Part shown: piece after piece, positions 56,296-64,000 of the stretch
Position numbering within the stretch: position 1 is the stretch's first letter
How the letters are laid out: each line of letters starts with the position of its first letter
Assembly: GCF_002245495.1 (NCBI RefSeq)
Contig: NZ_NQJF01000010.1
Location: 62,001-126,000 of the forward strand
Direction of reading: 5' to 3'
Source of the DNA: Oceanimonas baumannii
Lineage (GTDB): Bacteria > Pseudomonadota > Gammaproteobacteria > Enterobacterales > Aeromonadaceae
DNA: 64,000 nucleotides
Translations under genes and position numbers: made by a program
Notes under the pieces: model-generated
What the model saw: the letters and a program-made list of their open reading frames with translations, nothing else
The model's database searches: none
What the model was told of the DNA's origin: nothing

Positions 56296-57123
56296 CTATG
56301 CAGTTGACTCGCTGACCATGACCCCGGATGTGACTTCCCCCCTTGCCTCCAGCAGGTGCTCGGCCATTTCGGCGAAGCCCTTGCCTCCTTCTTCTTCCGT
56401 TTGATAGGACGGCAGGGTAGCCAGCCAGGGCAGGCTGTGGATGATATTGGCCACTCCCACACTCAACGGCAGAGCGCGAAACATCGGCTCGTCATTAGCC
56501 GAATCACCAATGCACAGCACCTGAGCCTGGATCTGCTCTGGGGTCAGTCCCAGCCGGGCAGTGAAATAACGCTCGGCGGCGCGCCACTTGTTGTGATCAC
56601 CGCTCCACACATTAAGGTGAATCGAGCTGGTGGCATAGTTCACCTCATGCCGGTCCAGCTCGGCGCACAGCGCGCTGACTTCGTCGGTGCTCAGGGTCAC
56701 CGCCTGGCCGATGTCGATGGCCATATCAGTCAGGCGCAACGACTGATCCGCCGCCAGCATGGCCCGGGGCACGGCGGTCAGCGCTGCGTTCACCGCCGCT
56801 GCCAGTTGTTCCCGCTGCTGATGGCGACGCTCATCGGGCAACCAGTATTCGGTGCTCAGACGCTGACCATCAAGCTGAAAACGAAAGCCTCCGCCCTCGC
56901 CAATCACGGTGTTCACTGGTAACAGACGCACCAGAGCATCGCACCAGCCAGCGCAAGCGCCGGTAATCGGCACCACGGTAATGCCGGCTGCGCGCAGATC
57001 ATAGAGTGCCTGCAGAGTCCGGGGCAGCAGCTGGCCCCGGTAACTGAGGGTATCGTCCACATCGGTGAGAATGTAACGAATGGCACCGGCCCGGGCCGGC
57101 GACAGCTGGTTTATGGGTTTCAT
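56296..57123 (-). CDS. HAD-IIB family phosphatase
   Basis: 275-residue haloacid-dehalogenase-fold phosphatase. Nucleophile Asp21 and Asp23 (LTDVDDTLS), the cap-domain region (about 80-190) and the acidic motif GDSANDEPMF near 220-229 place it in the Cof/sugar-phosphatase subgroup. It overlaps the upstream phosphodiesterase gene by 1 nt (TGATG). As last gene of the importer operon it may dephosphorylate the product released by the phosphodiesterase. Confidence 0.85.
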   Translation of the reverse strand: MKPINQLSPARAGAIRYILTDVDDTLSYRGQLLPRTLQALYDLRAAGITVVPITGACAGWCDALVRLLPVNTVIGEGGGFRFQLDGQRLSTEYWLPDERRHQQREQLAAAVNAALTAVPRAMLAADQSLRLTDMAIDIGQAVTLSTDEVSALCAELDRHEVNYATSSIHLNVWSGDHNKWRAAERYFTARLGLTPEQIQAQVLCIGDSANDEPMFRALPLSVGVANIIHSLPWLATLPSYQTEEEGGKGFAEMAEHLLEARGEVTSGVMVSESTA

Positions 57124-57950
57124 CAGTCTATCAGCCTGCCCTGTTGGTCAAAGAACGGATGGGGGCCATCGCTGTCGTCCACATGGCTCTGGTGGCTCAG
57201 CAGCAGGCCGCTTTGCGGATGCAGATAAAGCAGACGGATCATCGCCGGCTCTCTGGTAAAAGATGAAGGTGCGCCGGGCCGCAGATCCAGGGTCACCGCA
57301 TGGTTGTGGGCCGGACCCACATACACCGGCCGTCCGCACCAGATAAACTCCACCGGCCGGTGCAGGTGACCGCAGAGCAGCAATTCCACCTGCGGCTGCT
57401 GCTTCAGCACCCCGGCCAGCTCATCGGCACCGTGCAGCCGCTGCACATCCATGTGCTCCAGCCCCACCGCCACTGGCGGATGATGCATAAACAGCAGGGT
57501 GCGCTGCGCCGGTGCCCGGCTTAAGGTCTGCTCCAGCCAGTCACGACGTTCTGCATCGATCAGACCATGGGGTTTGCCCGGCACGCTGGTATCCAGACCG
57601 ACCAGACGCAGTGGCAGTCCGTCGATGACATAGCTCAGATGATCCTGGGTCTGAAACAGGTATTGATGATCCGCAAACACCGCCCGCAGGGCGCGGCGAT
57701 CGTCATGGTTGCCCGGCACCAGATAAAACGGCATCAGCAGCCGGTCCAGCGCCAGGCGGGCCTGGCGGTATTCGGCTTCACTGCCGAAATCGCCGAGATC
57801 ACCGGTGATCAATACCAGATCAGGCCGGGGTTGCAGGTTATTGAGATGATCCACCGCCTGCTGCAGCCGGGCAAACGTGTCCACCTTGCCGGCATAAGCC
57901 GGCTTGCCACCGGCCTTAATATGAAGATCCGTCAGTTGCGCAATGATCAT
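57123..57950 (-). CDS. GpdQ/CpdA-like metallophosphodiesterase
   Basis: 275-residue binuclear metal phosphodiesterase of the class III group. Metal motifs are LTDLHI (about 6-11), GDLGDFG (about 50), GNHDDR (about 80), MHHPP (about 155) and GHLHRP (about 195). The length equals GpdQ, which hydrolyses glycerophosphodiesters; cAMP hydrolysis (CpdA) is the alternative. It overlaps the ABC ATPase gene by 4 nt, so a role in processing the imported substrate is more likely. Confidence 0.85.
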   Translation of the reverse strand: MIIAQLTDLHIKAGGKPAYAGKVDTFARLQQAVDHLNNLQPRPDLVLITGDLGDFGSEAEYRQARLALDRLLMPFYLVPGNHDDRRALRAVFADHQYLFQTQDHLSYVIDGLPLRLVGLDTSVPGKPHGLIDAERRDWLEQTLSRAPAQRTLLFMHHPPVAVGLEHMDVQRLHGADELAGVLKQQPQVELLLCGHLHRPVEFIWCGRPVYVGPAHNHAVTLDLRPGAPSSFTREPAMIRLLYLHPQSGLLLSHQSHVDDSDGPHPFFDQQGRLID

Positions 57951-59014
57951 GCCGCCCTCACCTGTTGCTGATCCAACCGGATCATCTGATCCGGTTTAAT
58001 TAACAGCCCCACCGTCTGCCCCGGCGTAAACTGCGCCCGCCCGTCGCAGTCCACCAGTACCGGCTGCTCACTGACACCGCTCACCCACACCCGGTTACGA
58101 TCTCCGATAAACTGGGTCTGCTGCACCACGCCGGTCAGCTGGCCACTGCCGGCCTCGGTGATCTCCATATCTTCCGGCCGGCAGTGAATTCGCCCGGGGC
58201 CGTCGGCCAGCGCCACCCCCGTCAGGCTTCCCCCTGGCAGTTGCATGCAGCGGTTGCGGACCTGGCCCTCAAACACGTTGATCTGGCCGATAAAGTCAGC
58301 CACAAAGTCATTTTGGGGTTCGAAATAAATTTCCCTCGGAGTGCCAATCTGGGACACCCGGCCATGCTCCATCACCACAATGCGATCTCCCAGTGCCATG
58401 GCTTCATCCTGATCATGGGTCACATAAATGGCGGTAATGCCGAGTTTGCGCAGCAGGCTGTTAATATCGGCCCGCAGCCGGTCGCGCAGCAGGGCATCAA
58501 GGGCAGTGAGCGGCTCGTCGAGCAGCAGCACCCGCGGGCTGGTGATAATCGCCCGCGCCAGCGCCACCCGCTGCCGCTGACCGCCCGACAGCTGGCTGAT
58601 ACGCCGGTGAGCCAACGGAGCCAGCTCCATCATCTCCAGCATGTCAGCCACCCGCCGCTTGATGTCGGCGGCTTTCACCTTCTGCACCTTGAGGCCATAA
58701 CCCACGTTCTCGGCCACCGTCATATTGGGAAACAGGGCATAAGACTGGAACACCATGCCCACCTTGCGCTTTTCAATGGGCTGACGCGTTACATCTTCAT
58801 CACCGAACAGAATGCGGCCCCCTTCATCGGGAAACTCCAGGCCGGCAATCATGCGCAGTGTGGTGGTTTTGCCGCAGCCCGAGGGCCCGAGCAATACCAG
58901 GGTCTCGCCGGCCTGAATGGTCAAGTCCAGCGGGTGCAGGGCCAGGGTGCCGTCGGCAAAGGTTTTGCGGCAGTTTTGCAGGCGAATGGCAACGCCGTGT
59001 TCATTAATGGTCAT
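57947..59014 (-). CDS. ABC ATPase, PotA/FbpC type
   Basis: 355-residue ATPase: Walker A GPSGCGKT (about 43-50), signature LSGGQRQRVALARA (about 142), Walker B VLLLDEPLTALDA and a C-terminal TOBE domain (about 245-350) typical of the spermidine/iron/phosphonate importers. It is the middle gene of the reverse-strand operon and overlaps the phosphodiesterase gene by 4 nt. Confidence 0.92.
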   Translation of the reverse strand: MTINEHGVAIRLQNCRKTFADGTLALHPLDLTIQAGETLVLLGPSGCGKTTTLRMIAGLEFPDEGGRILFGDEDVTRQPIEKRKVGMVFQSYALFPNMTVAENVGYGLKVQKVKAADIKRRVADMLEMMELAPLAHRRISQLSGGQRQRVALARAIITSPRVLLLDEPLTALDALLRDRLRADINSLLRKLGITAIYVTHDQDEAMALGDRIVVMEHGRVSQIGTPREIYFEPQNDFVADFIGQINVFEGQVRNRCMQLPGGSLTGVALADGPGRIHCRPEDMEITEAGSGQLTGVVQQTQFIGDRNRVWVSGVSEQPVLVDCDGRAQFTPGQTVGLLIKPDQMIRLDQQQVRAA

Positions 59015-59041
59015 TGAGTCAGTCCTGAAACAAAATACGGA

Positions 59042-59836
59042 TTAACGGGCCGCCGGCTTGCGCAGCCGGGTGCCACTCCACTGCACACCTATCATCAGTG
59101 GCAGCAGCATGAGCAGGAAAATCAGGGTATAGGCGCTGCTGATCTCCAGCCGCATTGAGGCATAGGAGTCTGCCAGTCCCACCGGCAGGGTTTTGGTCAG
59201 TGGTGTATGCAACATCCAGGTAAGGTTGAACTCACCCACCGACAGGGTCAGGGTCATCAGCGCTCCGCTGATGATGCCGCCTTTGCAATTAGGCACGACC
59301 ACATCGCGAAAGCGACGCCAGAAGCCGGCCCCCAGACTGGCAGCTCCTTCTTCCAGCTGTTTGAAATCGATGCTGTGCAGCACTGCCAGCACCGAACGCA
59401 CCATAAACGGCAGGGTGTACAACACATGGCCGATAAGAATAAACAGCCAGCTGGTACGCAGATCACCATGGCCGCCATAAGCGATGATCAGCGCCAGGGC
59501 GATGGCCAGGCCGGGAATGGCCACCGGCAGCACAATCAGCTCTTCAAAAATACGCGCCCAGCGGCTGGCAGACGTTGCCAGATAATAGGCCGCCGGCACC
59601 CCTACCAGCAGGTTCACCAGCAGGGTTGCCAGTGCCAGCTGCAAGGTCAGCCACAGGGTATCGCTGTAAAGCGTCAGCACTTCATTGATCCAGCGCAGGG
59701 TCAGCCCGCTGGAGAGTCCCTGGAAGTAGTTGCTGGTCAGGCCGGCCGTCACCGACATCAGTACCGGCACCACCATAAAAGCGCACACCAGCAGAGTGAA
59801 CGCCAGTTGCAGATAATAGGAAAAAGGTCGTTTCAT
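59042..59836 (-). CDS. ABC permease II, PotC type
   Basis: 264-residue inner-membrane permease with six helices; the EAA loop reads LEEGAASLGAGFWRRFRDVV near 160-180. It pairs with the PotB-type permease encoded 10 nt upstream. Subfamily suits spermidine, iron or 2-aminoethylphosphonate importers. Confidence 0.9.
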   Translation of the reverse strand: MKRPFSYYLQLAFTLLVCAFMVVPVLMSVTAGLTSNYFQGLSSGLTLRWINEVLTLYSDTLWLTLQLALATLLVNLLVGVPAAYYLATSASRWARIFEELIVLPVAIPGLAIALALIIAYGGHGDLRTSWLFILIGHVLYTLPFMVRSVLAVLHSIDFKQLEEGAASLGAGFWRRFRDVVVPNCKGGIISGALMTLTLSVGEFNLTWMLHTPLTKTLPVGLADSYASMRLEISSAYTLIFLLMLLPLMIGVQWSGTRLRKPAAR

Positions 59837-59846
59837 GGCGGTATCC

Positions 59847-60668
59847 TCAGGCGGCAGGAGTGGAGCTGGCCCCCGAGGCCGAGCGTGCCAGCAGCAGCAC
59901 CAGCCAGGTGATAAGGCCGAGTATGATGCTCAACGCCGCCGCCATGGCAATATTGGCACCCAGGGTAAATTCGGTGTAAATGGTCATCGGCATCACATTG
60001 ATGCCACTGGCCAGCGCAAAGGCAGTGCCAAAGGCCCCCATGGAAGTGGCAAAGCAGATGGCGCCGCTGGCGATCAGCGCCGGTTTAAGCGCCGGCAGGA
60101 TCACATCCAGCACAATACGCAGGCGCGAGGCCCCGAGCGAACGAGCCGCCTCTTCCAGCATCAGGTCCATCTTCTCCACCGCAGACATCACCGTCAGCAA
60201 CACCCGGGGAATGGAGAAATACACATAGCCGACAAACAACCCGGCCAGCGAGTAGGCGAAAGTCCAGCGTGAGCCATCGAGCAGCAGTCCGAGCTCGGCA
60301 CTCAGACCCTGACGGCCGCCCAGCATAATCACCAGAAAGCCCACCACCACACCGGGGAATGCCAGCGGAAACGTCATCAGCGACACCAGCCATGCCTTGC
60401 CGGAAAACTGATTGCGGGCCAGAAACAGGCCGGCTACCAGCGCTATAGCCAGGGTAGTGAGCGTGGTGACTACCGACAGCACCAGGGTCTCCAGCATACT
60501 GCGCAGATAGCGGCCGTCGGTCAGTGCCTGCCAGTAATTCATGGCACCATTGTCACCGCTGACCGAGACCAGGATCAGCTGACCCATGGGGATCAGAAAA
60601 AAGGCGCAGGTAATGATCAGCACCGGCAGCATCATCAGGCTGAGGTTGCGTTTGCTTGAAACAGACAT
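59847..60668 (-). CDS. ABC permease I, PotB type
   Basis: 273-residue permease with six helices; EAA loop LEEAARSLGASRLRIVLDVI near 165-185. I chose ATG at 60668 with GAGA upstream instead of GTG at 60722, which lacks a ribosome site. It is 70 nt after the binding-protein gene. Confidence 0.88.
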   Translation of the reverse strand: MSVSSKRNLSLMMLPVLIITCAFFLIPMGQLILVSVSGDNGAMNYWQALTDGRYLRSMLETLVLSVVTTLTTLAIALVAGLFLARNQFSGKAWLVSLMTFPLAFPGVVVGFLVIMLGGRQGLSAELGLLLDGSRWTFAYSLAGLFVGYVYFSIPRVLLTVMSAVEKMDLMLEEAARSLGASRLRIVLDVILPALKPALIASGAICFATSMGAFGTAFALASGINVMPMTIYTEFTLGANIAMAAALSIILGLITWLVLLLARSASGASSTPAA

Positions 60669-60738
60669 GGATGTTCTCAACAGGGGAAAATCAAAAGCGG
60701 AATCAGGGCGGGTGCCTGGCACCTGCCCTGGTCACCAA

Positions 60739-61752
60739 TTACTGCATGCGATCAAGATATTGCTGCTGGAAGCGGGATTGAACCTCGGCCATTCTGCCGT
60801 AGTCCACCGCCACGGCGCGGGCATAATCAGACTCGGGCAGGAAACGGGCCTTCACGTCTTCCGGCATGGCATCGGGGCGGACCGGTCGCAGAAAGGCGTT
60901 GGCCCATACCGACTGGCCCTTGTCGGAAAGCACGAAGTCGAGGATCTTCCGGCCCTTTTCCGGATTAGGCGAGTTCTTCACCAGGCTCATTACATAGGGC
61001 ACAACCACGCTGCCTTCTTCGGGGATCACAAACTGTACATTGGCACCGTCCTTGTATTTGGCGCGGTAGGCATTGAAGTCGTAGTCCAGCATGATGGGGA
61101 TCTCGCCCGAAAGCACGCGGGCATAGGCGGTCTGCTTGGGCACAATGGGATCATTTTCCTGCAATTTAGCCAGGAAATTCAGACCAGGCTCGAAGTTATT
61201 CAGATCCCCTCCCAACGCACCGTTGATCGCGACCGCGCCGGCATAACCGACAAAGGCACTGGACGGATCCAGATAACCAATCATGCCCTTGTAGACAGGA
61301 TCGAGCAGATCCTGCCAGCGTTGAGGCACCGGCTTGCCGTCAAGAGCGTCCACGTTCACAAACAGTCCCAGGGTACCGGAATGAATGGTAAACCAGTGGC
61401 CTTGCGGATCCTTCAGACCGTCAGGGATCTGCTCCCAGTTGGCAGGCTGGTAAGACTCGGTGACGCCCTTCTCAGCAGCGGTAATGCCAAACGACACACC
61501 ATAATACGCCACATCGGCCACCGGGCTGTTCTGCTCGGCCAGCAACTGAGACAGGGTCTGGCCCGAGTTCTTGTTGTCAAAGGGAACCTGGTAGCCCAGC
61601 TCTTCCTTGATGACCTTGAGCTGGGTAGCCCAGTCGGCCCACTGAGGCGGACAGTTATAACAGATGGCATCGGCGGCCTGGGCCTGGCCACCCAGGACAC
61701 TGGCAGTCACGGCCAGGGCCGAAGCCCATTTAACTACACGTTGCTTAAGCAT
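60739..61752 (-). CDS. ABC binding protein, iron/phosphonate-like family
   Basis: 337-residue periplasmic binding protein; the signal peptide covers about 1-27 (ends AQAA). Mature part has SGQTLSQLLAEQNSPVADVA and IPIMLDYDFNA. Two cysteines (AICYNCPP) follow the cleavage site, unusual for the family, and may form a disulfide. The start at 61752 lies 4 nt after the LacI stop codon; GTG at 61767 would overlap lacI. With the encoded phosphatases the ligand is probably an organophosphate (inference). Confidence 0.85.
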   Translation of the reverse strand: MLKQRVVKWASALAVTASVLGGQAQAADAICYNCPPQWADWATQLKVIKEELGYQVPFDNKNSGQTLSQLLAEQNSPVADVAYYGVSFGITAAEKGVTESYQPANWEQIPDGLKDPQGHWFTIHSGTLGLFVNVDALDGKPVPQRWQDLLDPVYKGMIGYLDPSSAFVGYAGAVAINGALGGDLNNFEPGLNFLAKLQENDPIVPKQTAYARVLSGEIPIMLDYDFNAYRAKYKDGANVQFVIPEEGSVVVPYVMSLVKNSPNPEKGRKILDFVLSDKGQSVWANAFLRPVRPDAMPEDVKARFLPESDYARAVAVDYGRMAEVQSRFQQQYLDRMQ

Positions 61753-61756
61753 GATG

Positions 61757-62800
61757 TTATCTCTCACTGAGGGGTTGAACGGGGGAATCGGTAAGGAGCG
61801 TCAGGGTGCCACCCGCCACCAGCTGGTAGCTGAGCTGACAACCCGTGTCCAAGGCACTGAGATGGCGCTGGGCCATCAGGGTATCCACGGCAGTACTGCC
61901 AATTTCAAGGTTGGGAGTGCGCACGCTGGTCAGGGCTGGCATGCGCAGAGCGCCGGCCTGAATACCATCAAATCCGACCAGGGACACATCATCGGGTACC
62001 CGCCGGCCAAGCTGCTCCAGCTGAGCAATGGTGGCCAGCGCCAGCAGATCGTTAGAGCAGAACCAGGCGGTCGGCTGCGCTCCCGGCTGGTTATAAATGG
62101 CAGCCAGCGCCTGCGCCAGTCCGGTGGCATTGACCGGATCCACCTGCACCAGCTGTGCCAGTTGCACGCCAGCCTGATGCAGGCCCGACAGAAAGCCCGC
62201 ATGGCGATCCCGGGCTCTGTCGGTACGCACAAATTCGCCCGAAATCATGCCGATGCAGCGATGGCCTGCGGCAAGAATGCGCTCTGCCACCTCGGCGGCA
62301 GCACAAAAGTTATCGACGCCTACATGGGCAGTTATCTGCTCACGCGGCACATTGTGCATCAGGCAATAGGGGACACCGGCTTCGTCCAGTCGCTGCAGGG
62401 CAGCGCTGCGGGCCGCGTCATTCACGGTAAGCAGCACCCCGTCTACCTGATAGGCGAGCAGGGTTTCCACCGCGCTCAGTTCCAGCGCATCGTCATAGTC
62501 TGAGGAGAGAATTAACGGGGTATAGCCCAGGGTCCGGGACCGCTGCTGCAAGCCTGCGGCGGTTTCAGCAAACACCGGGTTGGTCAGACTGGGAATGATC
62601 ACCCCCAGGGTCATGCTGCTGGCGGTTTTCAGGGCCCGCGCCGCCATGCTCGGACGGTAGCCCAGAGCGCTGACCGCGGCCTCTACTCTGGCCACGGTTT
62701 CGGCCCGTACCGCCCCCTTGTTGTTGACGACCCGAGACACGGTAGCGATAGACAGGCCACAGTGCTGTGCAATATCCCTGATGGTAACCGTTCTGCTCAT
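61757..62800 (-). CDS. LacI-family regulator of the importer operon
   Basis: 347-residue repressor: helix-turn-helix at 1-50 (VTIRDIAQHCGLSIATVSRV) and a periplasmic-binding-like effector domain. AAGGAGG lies upstream of ATG 62800. It is the first gene of the reverse-strand operon and two LacI-type operators lie just upstream, so it probably represses itself and the importer genes. Confidence 0.93.
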   Translation of the reverse strand: MSRTVTIRDIAQHCGLSIATVSRVVNNKGAVRAETVARVEAAVSALGYRPSMAARALKTASSMTLGVIIPSLTNPVFAETAAGLQQRSRTLGYTPLILSSDYDDALELSAVETLLAYQVDGVLLTVNDAARSAALQRLDEAGVPYCLMHNVPREQITAHVGVDNFCAAAEVAERILAAGHRCIGMISGEFVRTDRARDRHAGFLSGLHQAGVQLAQLVQVDPVNATGLAQALAAIYNQPGAQPTAWFCSNDLLALATIAQLEQLGRRVPDDVSLVGFDGIQAGALRMPALTSVRTPNLEIGSTAVDTLMAQRHLSALDTGCQLSYQLVAGGTLTLLTDSPVQPLSER

Positions 62801-62851
62801 AAATGCCCTCCTTCTGATGGAAAGCACTATAGATTTGCTTTTTTACAGTAA

Positions 62852-62865
62852 TGTTAACGTTTACT
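62852..62865. promoter_or_regulatory. LacI-type operator O1
   Basis: TGTTAACGTTTACT, near-palindromic around a central CG, matches LacI-family sites (TGTAAACGTTTACA) at 12 of 14 positions. It lies 52 bp before the lacI-type gene. Confidence 0.65.
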
Positions 62866-62872
62866 TAAAGCA

Positions 62873-62886
62873 TGTAATCGTTTACA
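62873..62886. promoter_or_regulatory. LacI-type operator O2
   Basis: TGTAATCGTTTACA matches the same pattern at 13 of 14 positions and is 21 bp, two helical turns, from O1. The pair suggests cooperative autorepression. Confidence 0.68.
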
Positions 62887-62953
62887 TGAAGTTTTTATGA
62901 CTGCCCGACCACGGGCTGCAGATGATAAAACATCACCACCCACCTTGCTCCCA

Positions 62954-62984
62954 ACAAAAACGCGCCCCGAAGCGGAGCGCGTTG
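62954..62984 (-). terminator. Terminator of the L31 gene
   Basis: Minus-strand stem AACGCGCTCCG / CGGGGCGCGTT with a CTTC-like loop followed by a T-run (plus-strand A-run 62956-62960), 46 nt after the rpmE2 stop codon. Confidence 0.85.
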
Positions 62985-63029
62985 ATTATTGGCTTGCCTG
63001 AGTGCGTGTCCGCAGACACAAGATCCGGT

Positions 63030-63338
63030 TTACTTGCTGGCAAGCTTGCCGAAACGTTTGTTGAACTGGGCCACCCGGCCCTCGTTGCCCACCTGGCGCT
63101 GCTCACCGGTATACACAGGGTGCGAAGCGCTGGAAATATCCAGGTTAACCAGAGGGTAAGTGTTGCCGTCTTCCCAGACGATGGTCTCGGCAGAAGTACA
63201 GGTAGAGCGAATGCGAAAGGTCTTGCCACAGGAAGTGTCCTTAAACACCACGTATCCGTAGGCGGGATGAATGTTCTTCTTTATGAATGATACCGTTATA
63301 ACATAACAATCAATATTGTTATTGAACCTGATTCTCAT
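63030..63338 (-). CDS. rpmE2: Ribosomal protein L31 type B
   Basis: Zinc-independent L31 of the large ribosomal subunit; it lacks the Cys-x2-Cys site of L31 type A. Family similarity runs from KKNIHPAYGYVVFKD to the end (84 residues from 63284). The expected start position holds ATA (63284-63282) rather than ATG, and no ATG, GTG or TTG is in frame closer than ATG 63338, which would add 18 odd residues and lies upstream of the Zur-type box. The true start is unresolved; I give the longest reading. Under zinc limitation Zur would release this gene. Confidence 0.8.
   Translation of the reverse strand: MRIRFNNNIDCYVITVSFIKKNIHPAYGYVVFKDTSCGKTFRIRSTCTSAETIVWEDGNTYPLVNLDISSASHPVYTGEQRQVGNEGRVAQFNKRFGKLASK
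63295..63307. promoter_or_regulatory. Zur-type box at rpmE2
   Basis: GTTATAACATAAC matches the gammaproteobacterial Zur core GTTATANTATAAC at all fixed positions but one. It lies just upstream of the conserved L31 coding region, as expected for a zinc-regulated type B L31 gene. An AATGAGAATC stretch at about 63329-63339 (minus strand) resembles half of a Fur box but is weak. Confidence 0.68.
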
Positions 63339-63649
63339 TCGCTTGTAAAGAGCGTTCTCCTCTGTTGTCTGGTGGTGATCAACCAGGAGTCAGGACTGTT
63401 ACCGGCTGGAACGCCGGCTGTTCAGAGTTCCCTCGGTGCGTAAGGGCGTGAACTGGCTGCGCAAACGGGCCGGGCGTGAGCCATTGAGGTTTGATGGATA
63501 CGGGGCATTGTTGTACTCGAAACCTTTAGATCCTTACAAAGGTCGATAATGAGCCATACTTGAACACCGATAACTATAATCAGGCTGGTGAAAAGTAAGA
63601 TATAATTATTTACTCAAAACCACTAAAAATCCAAAAACTGGAGTGAGCA
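63339..63649. other. Gene-poor transition to AT-rich DNA
   Basis: About 310 nt. The left part is GC-rich and has a 56-codon open frame (63379-63549, plus strand) with a plausible coding look (RVPSVRKGVNWLRKRAGREP) but no good start; it may be the tail of a decayed gene. From about 63550 the DNA turns AT-rich up to the final gene. No tRNA or direct repeat is evident. Confidence 0.5.
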
Positions 63650-64000
63650 TTGAAAAATAAAAATAATGAAATGATTTCTAGACTATTTCATGAACGTAGC
63701 AAGTTTATCGTTCTTGGGTTAACAGGCAGAACTGGTTCGGGCTGTACAACCGCCGCCAGCATTTTAGAAAATGAAAAGGCTGACTTCCCTCACGTTGACA
63801 ATGTCAAACATAAAAAAGAACCATTTTTCTCCGAATTGGACTCTAAGAGGTACAAAATTGCATCTCATTACACAAAAGAGAACTACAGCCCTTTCATATC
63901 AATAAAGGTTAGTGATTTAATTTCAGCCTACTTACTAACTTTAACAACCACACAAATTGTGGACTTCATAAAAGAACAAACCGACAATATAAGTAGAGCA
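63650..64000 (+). CDS. P-loop protein, partial (possible anti-phage dCTP deaminase)
   Basis: First 117 codons of a gene cut by the window end. Start TTG at 63650 has GGAG 6 nt upstream. A P-loop-like motif, GLTGRTGSGCTT (about residues 24-35), replaces the usual Lys by Cys. From memory, the same GLTGRxGSGC pattern opens the N-terminal domain of anti-phage dCTP deaminases (AvcD-like); the deaminase domain would lie beyond the window. The DNA is much more AT-rich than the rest of the window, suggesting transfer. Confidence 0.55.
   Translation, partial: MKNKNNEMISRLFHERSKFIVLGLTGRTGSGCTTAASILENEKADFPHVDNVKHKKEPFFSELDSKRYKIASHYTKENYSPFISIKVSDLISAYLLTLTTTQIVDFIKEQTDNISRA

Noticed and set aside
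60586-61770. 394-residue open frame opposite the binding-protein gene
   Set aside because: It overlaps a well-supported binding protein and permease gene and has no family features.

Overview
The window looks like chromosome of a salt-tolerant, probably marine gammaproteobacterium. The evidence is moderately high G+C, mostly ATG starts with AAGGAG-type ribosome sites, a monomeric NADP-isocitrate dehydrogenase, DctB/DctD, two TRAP transporters with universal stress proteins, an ectoine-type TeaABCD system and an OsmF-type betaine importer. My best guess is an Aeromonadales relative of Oceanimonas or Zobellella; this is inference, because no rRNA or other marker gene is present. I see no rRNA, tRNA, CRISPR array or intact insertion sequence.

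Layout. 0.1-5.4 kb: an EamA exporter, then a reverse-strand block (CstA-family carrier, small Cys-Cys-ending protein, ArsA-type ATPase, XRE-cupin regulator). 5.6-13.4 kb: the DctB/DctD two-component system, an OsmC peroxidase, and a TAXI-TRAP operon (fused permease, universal stress protein, binding protein). A good sigma-54 promoter and three copies of one palindrome lie in front of the TRAP operon. 13.5-18.7 kb: a TetR regulator, an unknown membrane protein, then a bufferin-type metal-chelating peptide operon (DUF2282 precursor, MNIO enzyme, DUF2063 partner, DoxX protein) with its own ECF sigma factor and zinc-finger anti-sigma factor. 18.8-29.7 kb: an Aer-like chemoreceptor, icd, a MipA-family protein, teaABCD, an outer-membrane barrel and sstT.

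29.9-39.4 kb is a likely phosphonate island: tmpA-tmpB (quaternary-amine phosphonate to glycine betaine plus phosphate) on the reverse strand. Divergent from them are a LysR regulator, a Dpp-type ABC transporter and an alkaline-phosphatase-superfamily hydrolase set inside the transporter operon. 39.5-43.5 kb holds one very large membrane protein of unknown function with an internal duplication. 43.6-47.4 kb is an OsmF/YehZYXW-type betaine importer, followed by tandem 102-bp repeats.

47.7-56.2 kb: an SDR plus a flavin monooxygenase behind a TPP riboswitch, pyrC, a LysR/nitroreductase pair, an EamA exporter, and a sodium:solute symporter behind a second TPP riboswitch. 56.3-62.8 kb: a LacI-controlled ABC importer operon that also encodes a GpdQ-like phosphodiesterase and a HAD phosphatase, probably for organophosphate uptake and breakdown. 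The right end has a Zur-type box at the zinc-independent ribosomal protein L31 gene. Beyond it the DNA becomes AT-rich and a truncated P-loop protein begins that resembles the N-terminus of anti-phage dCTP deaminases, so a genomic island may start there.

Much of the window serves uptake of osmolytes, carboxylates and organophosphates. Ectoine import, betaine import and betaine production from a phosphonate would complement each other in a saline habitat.
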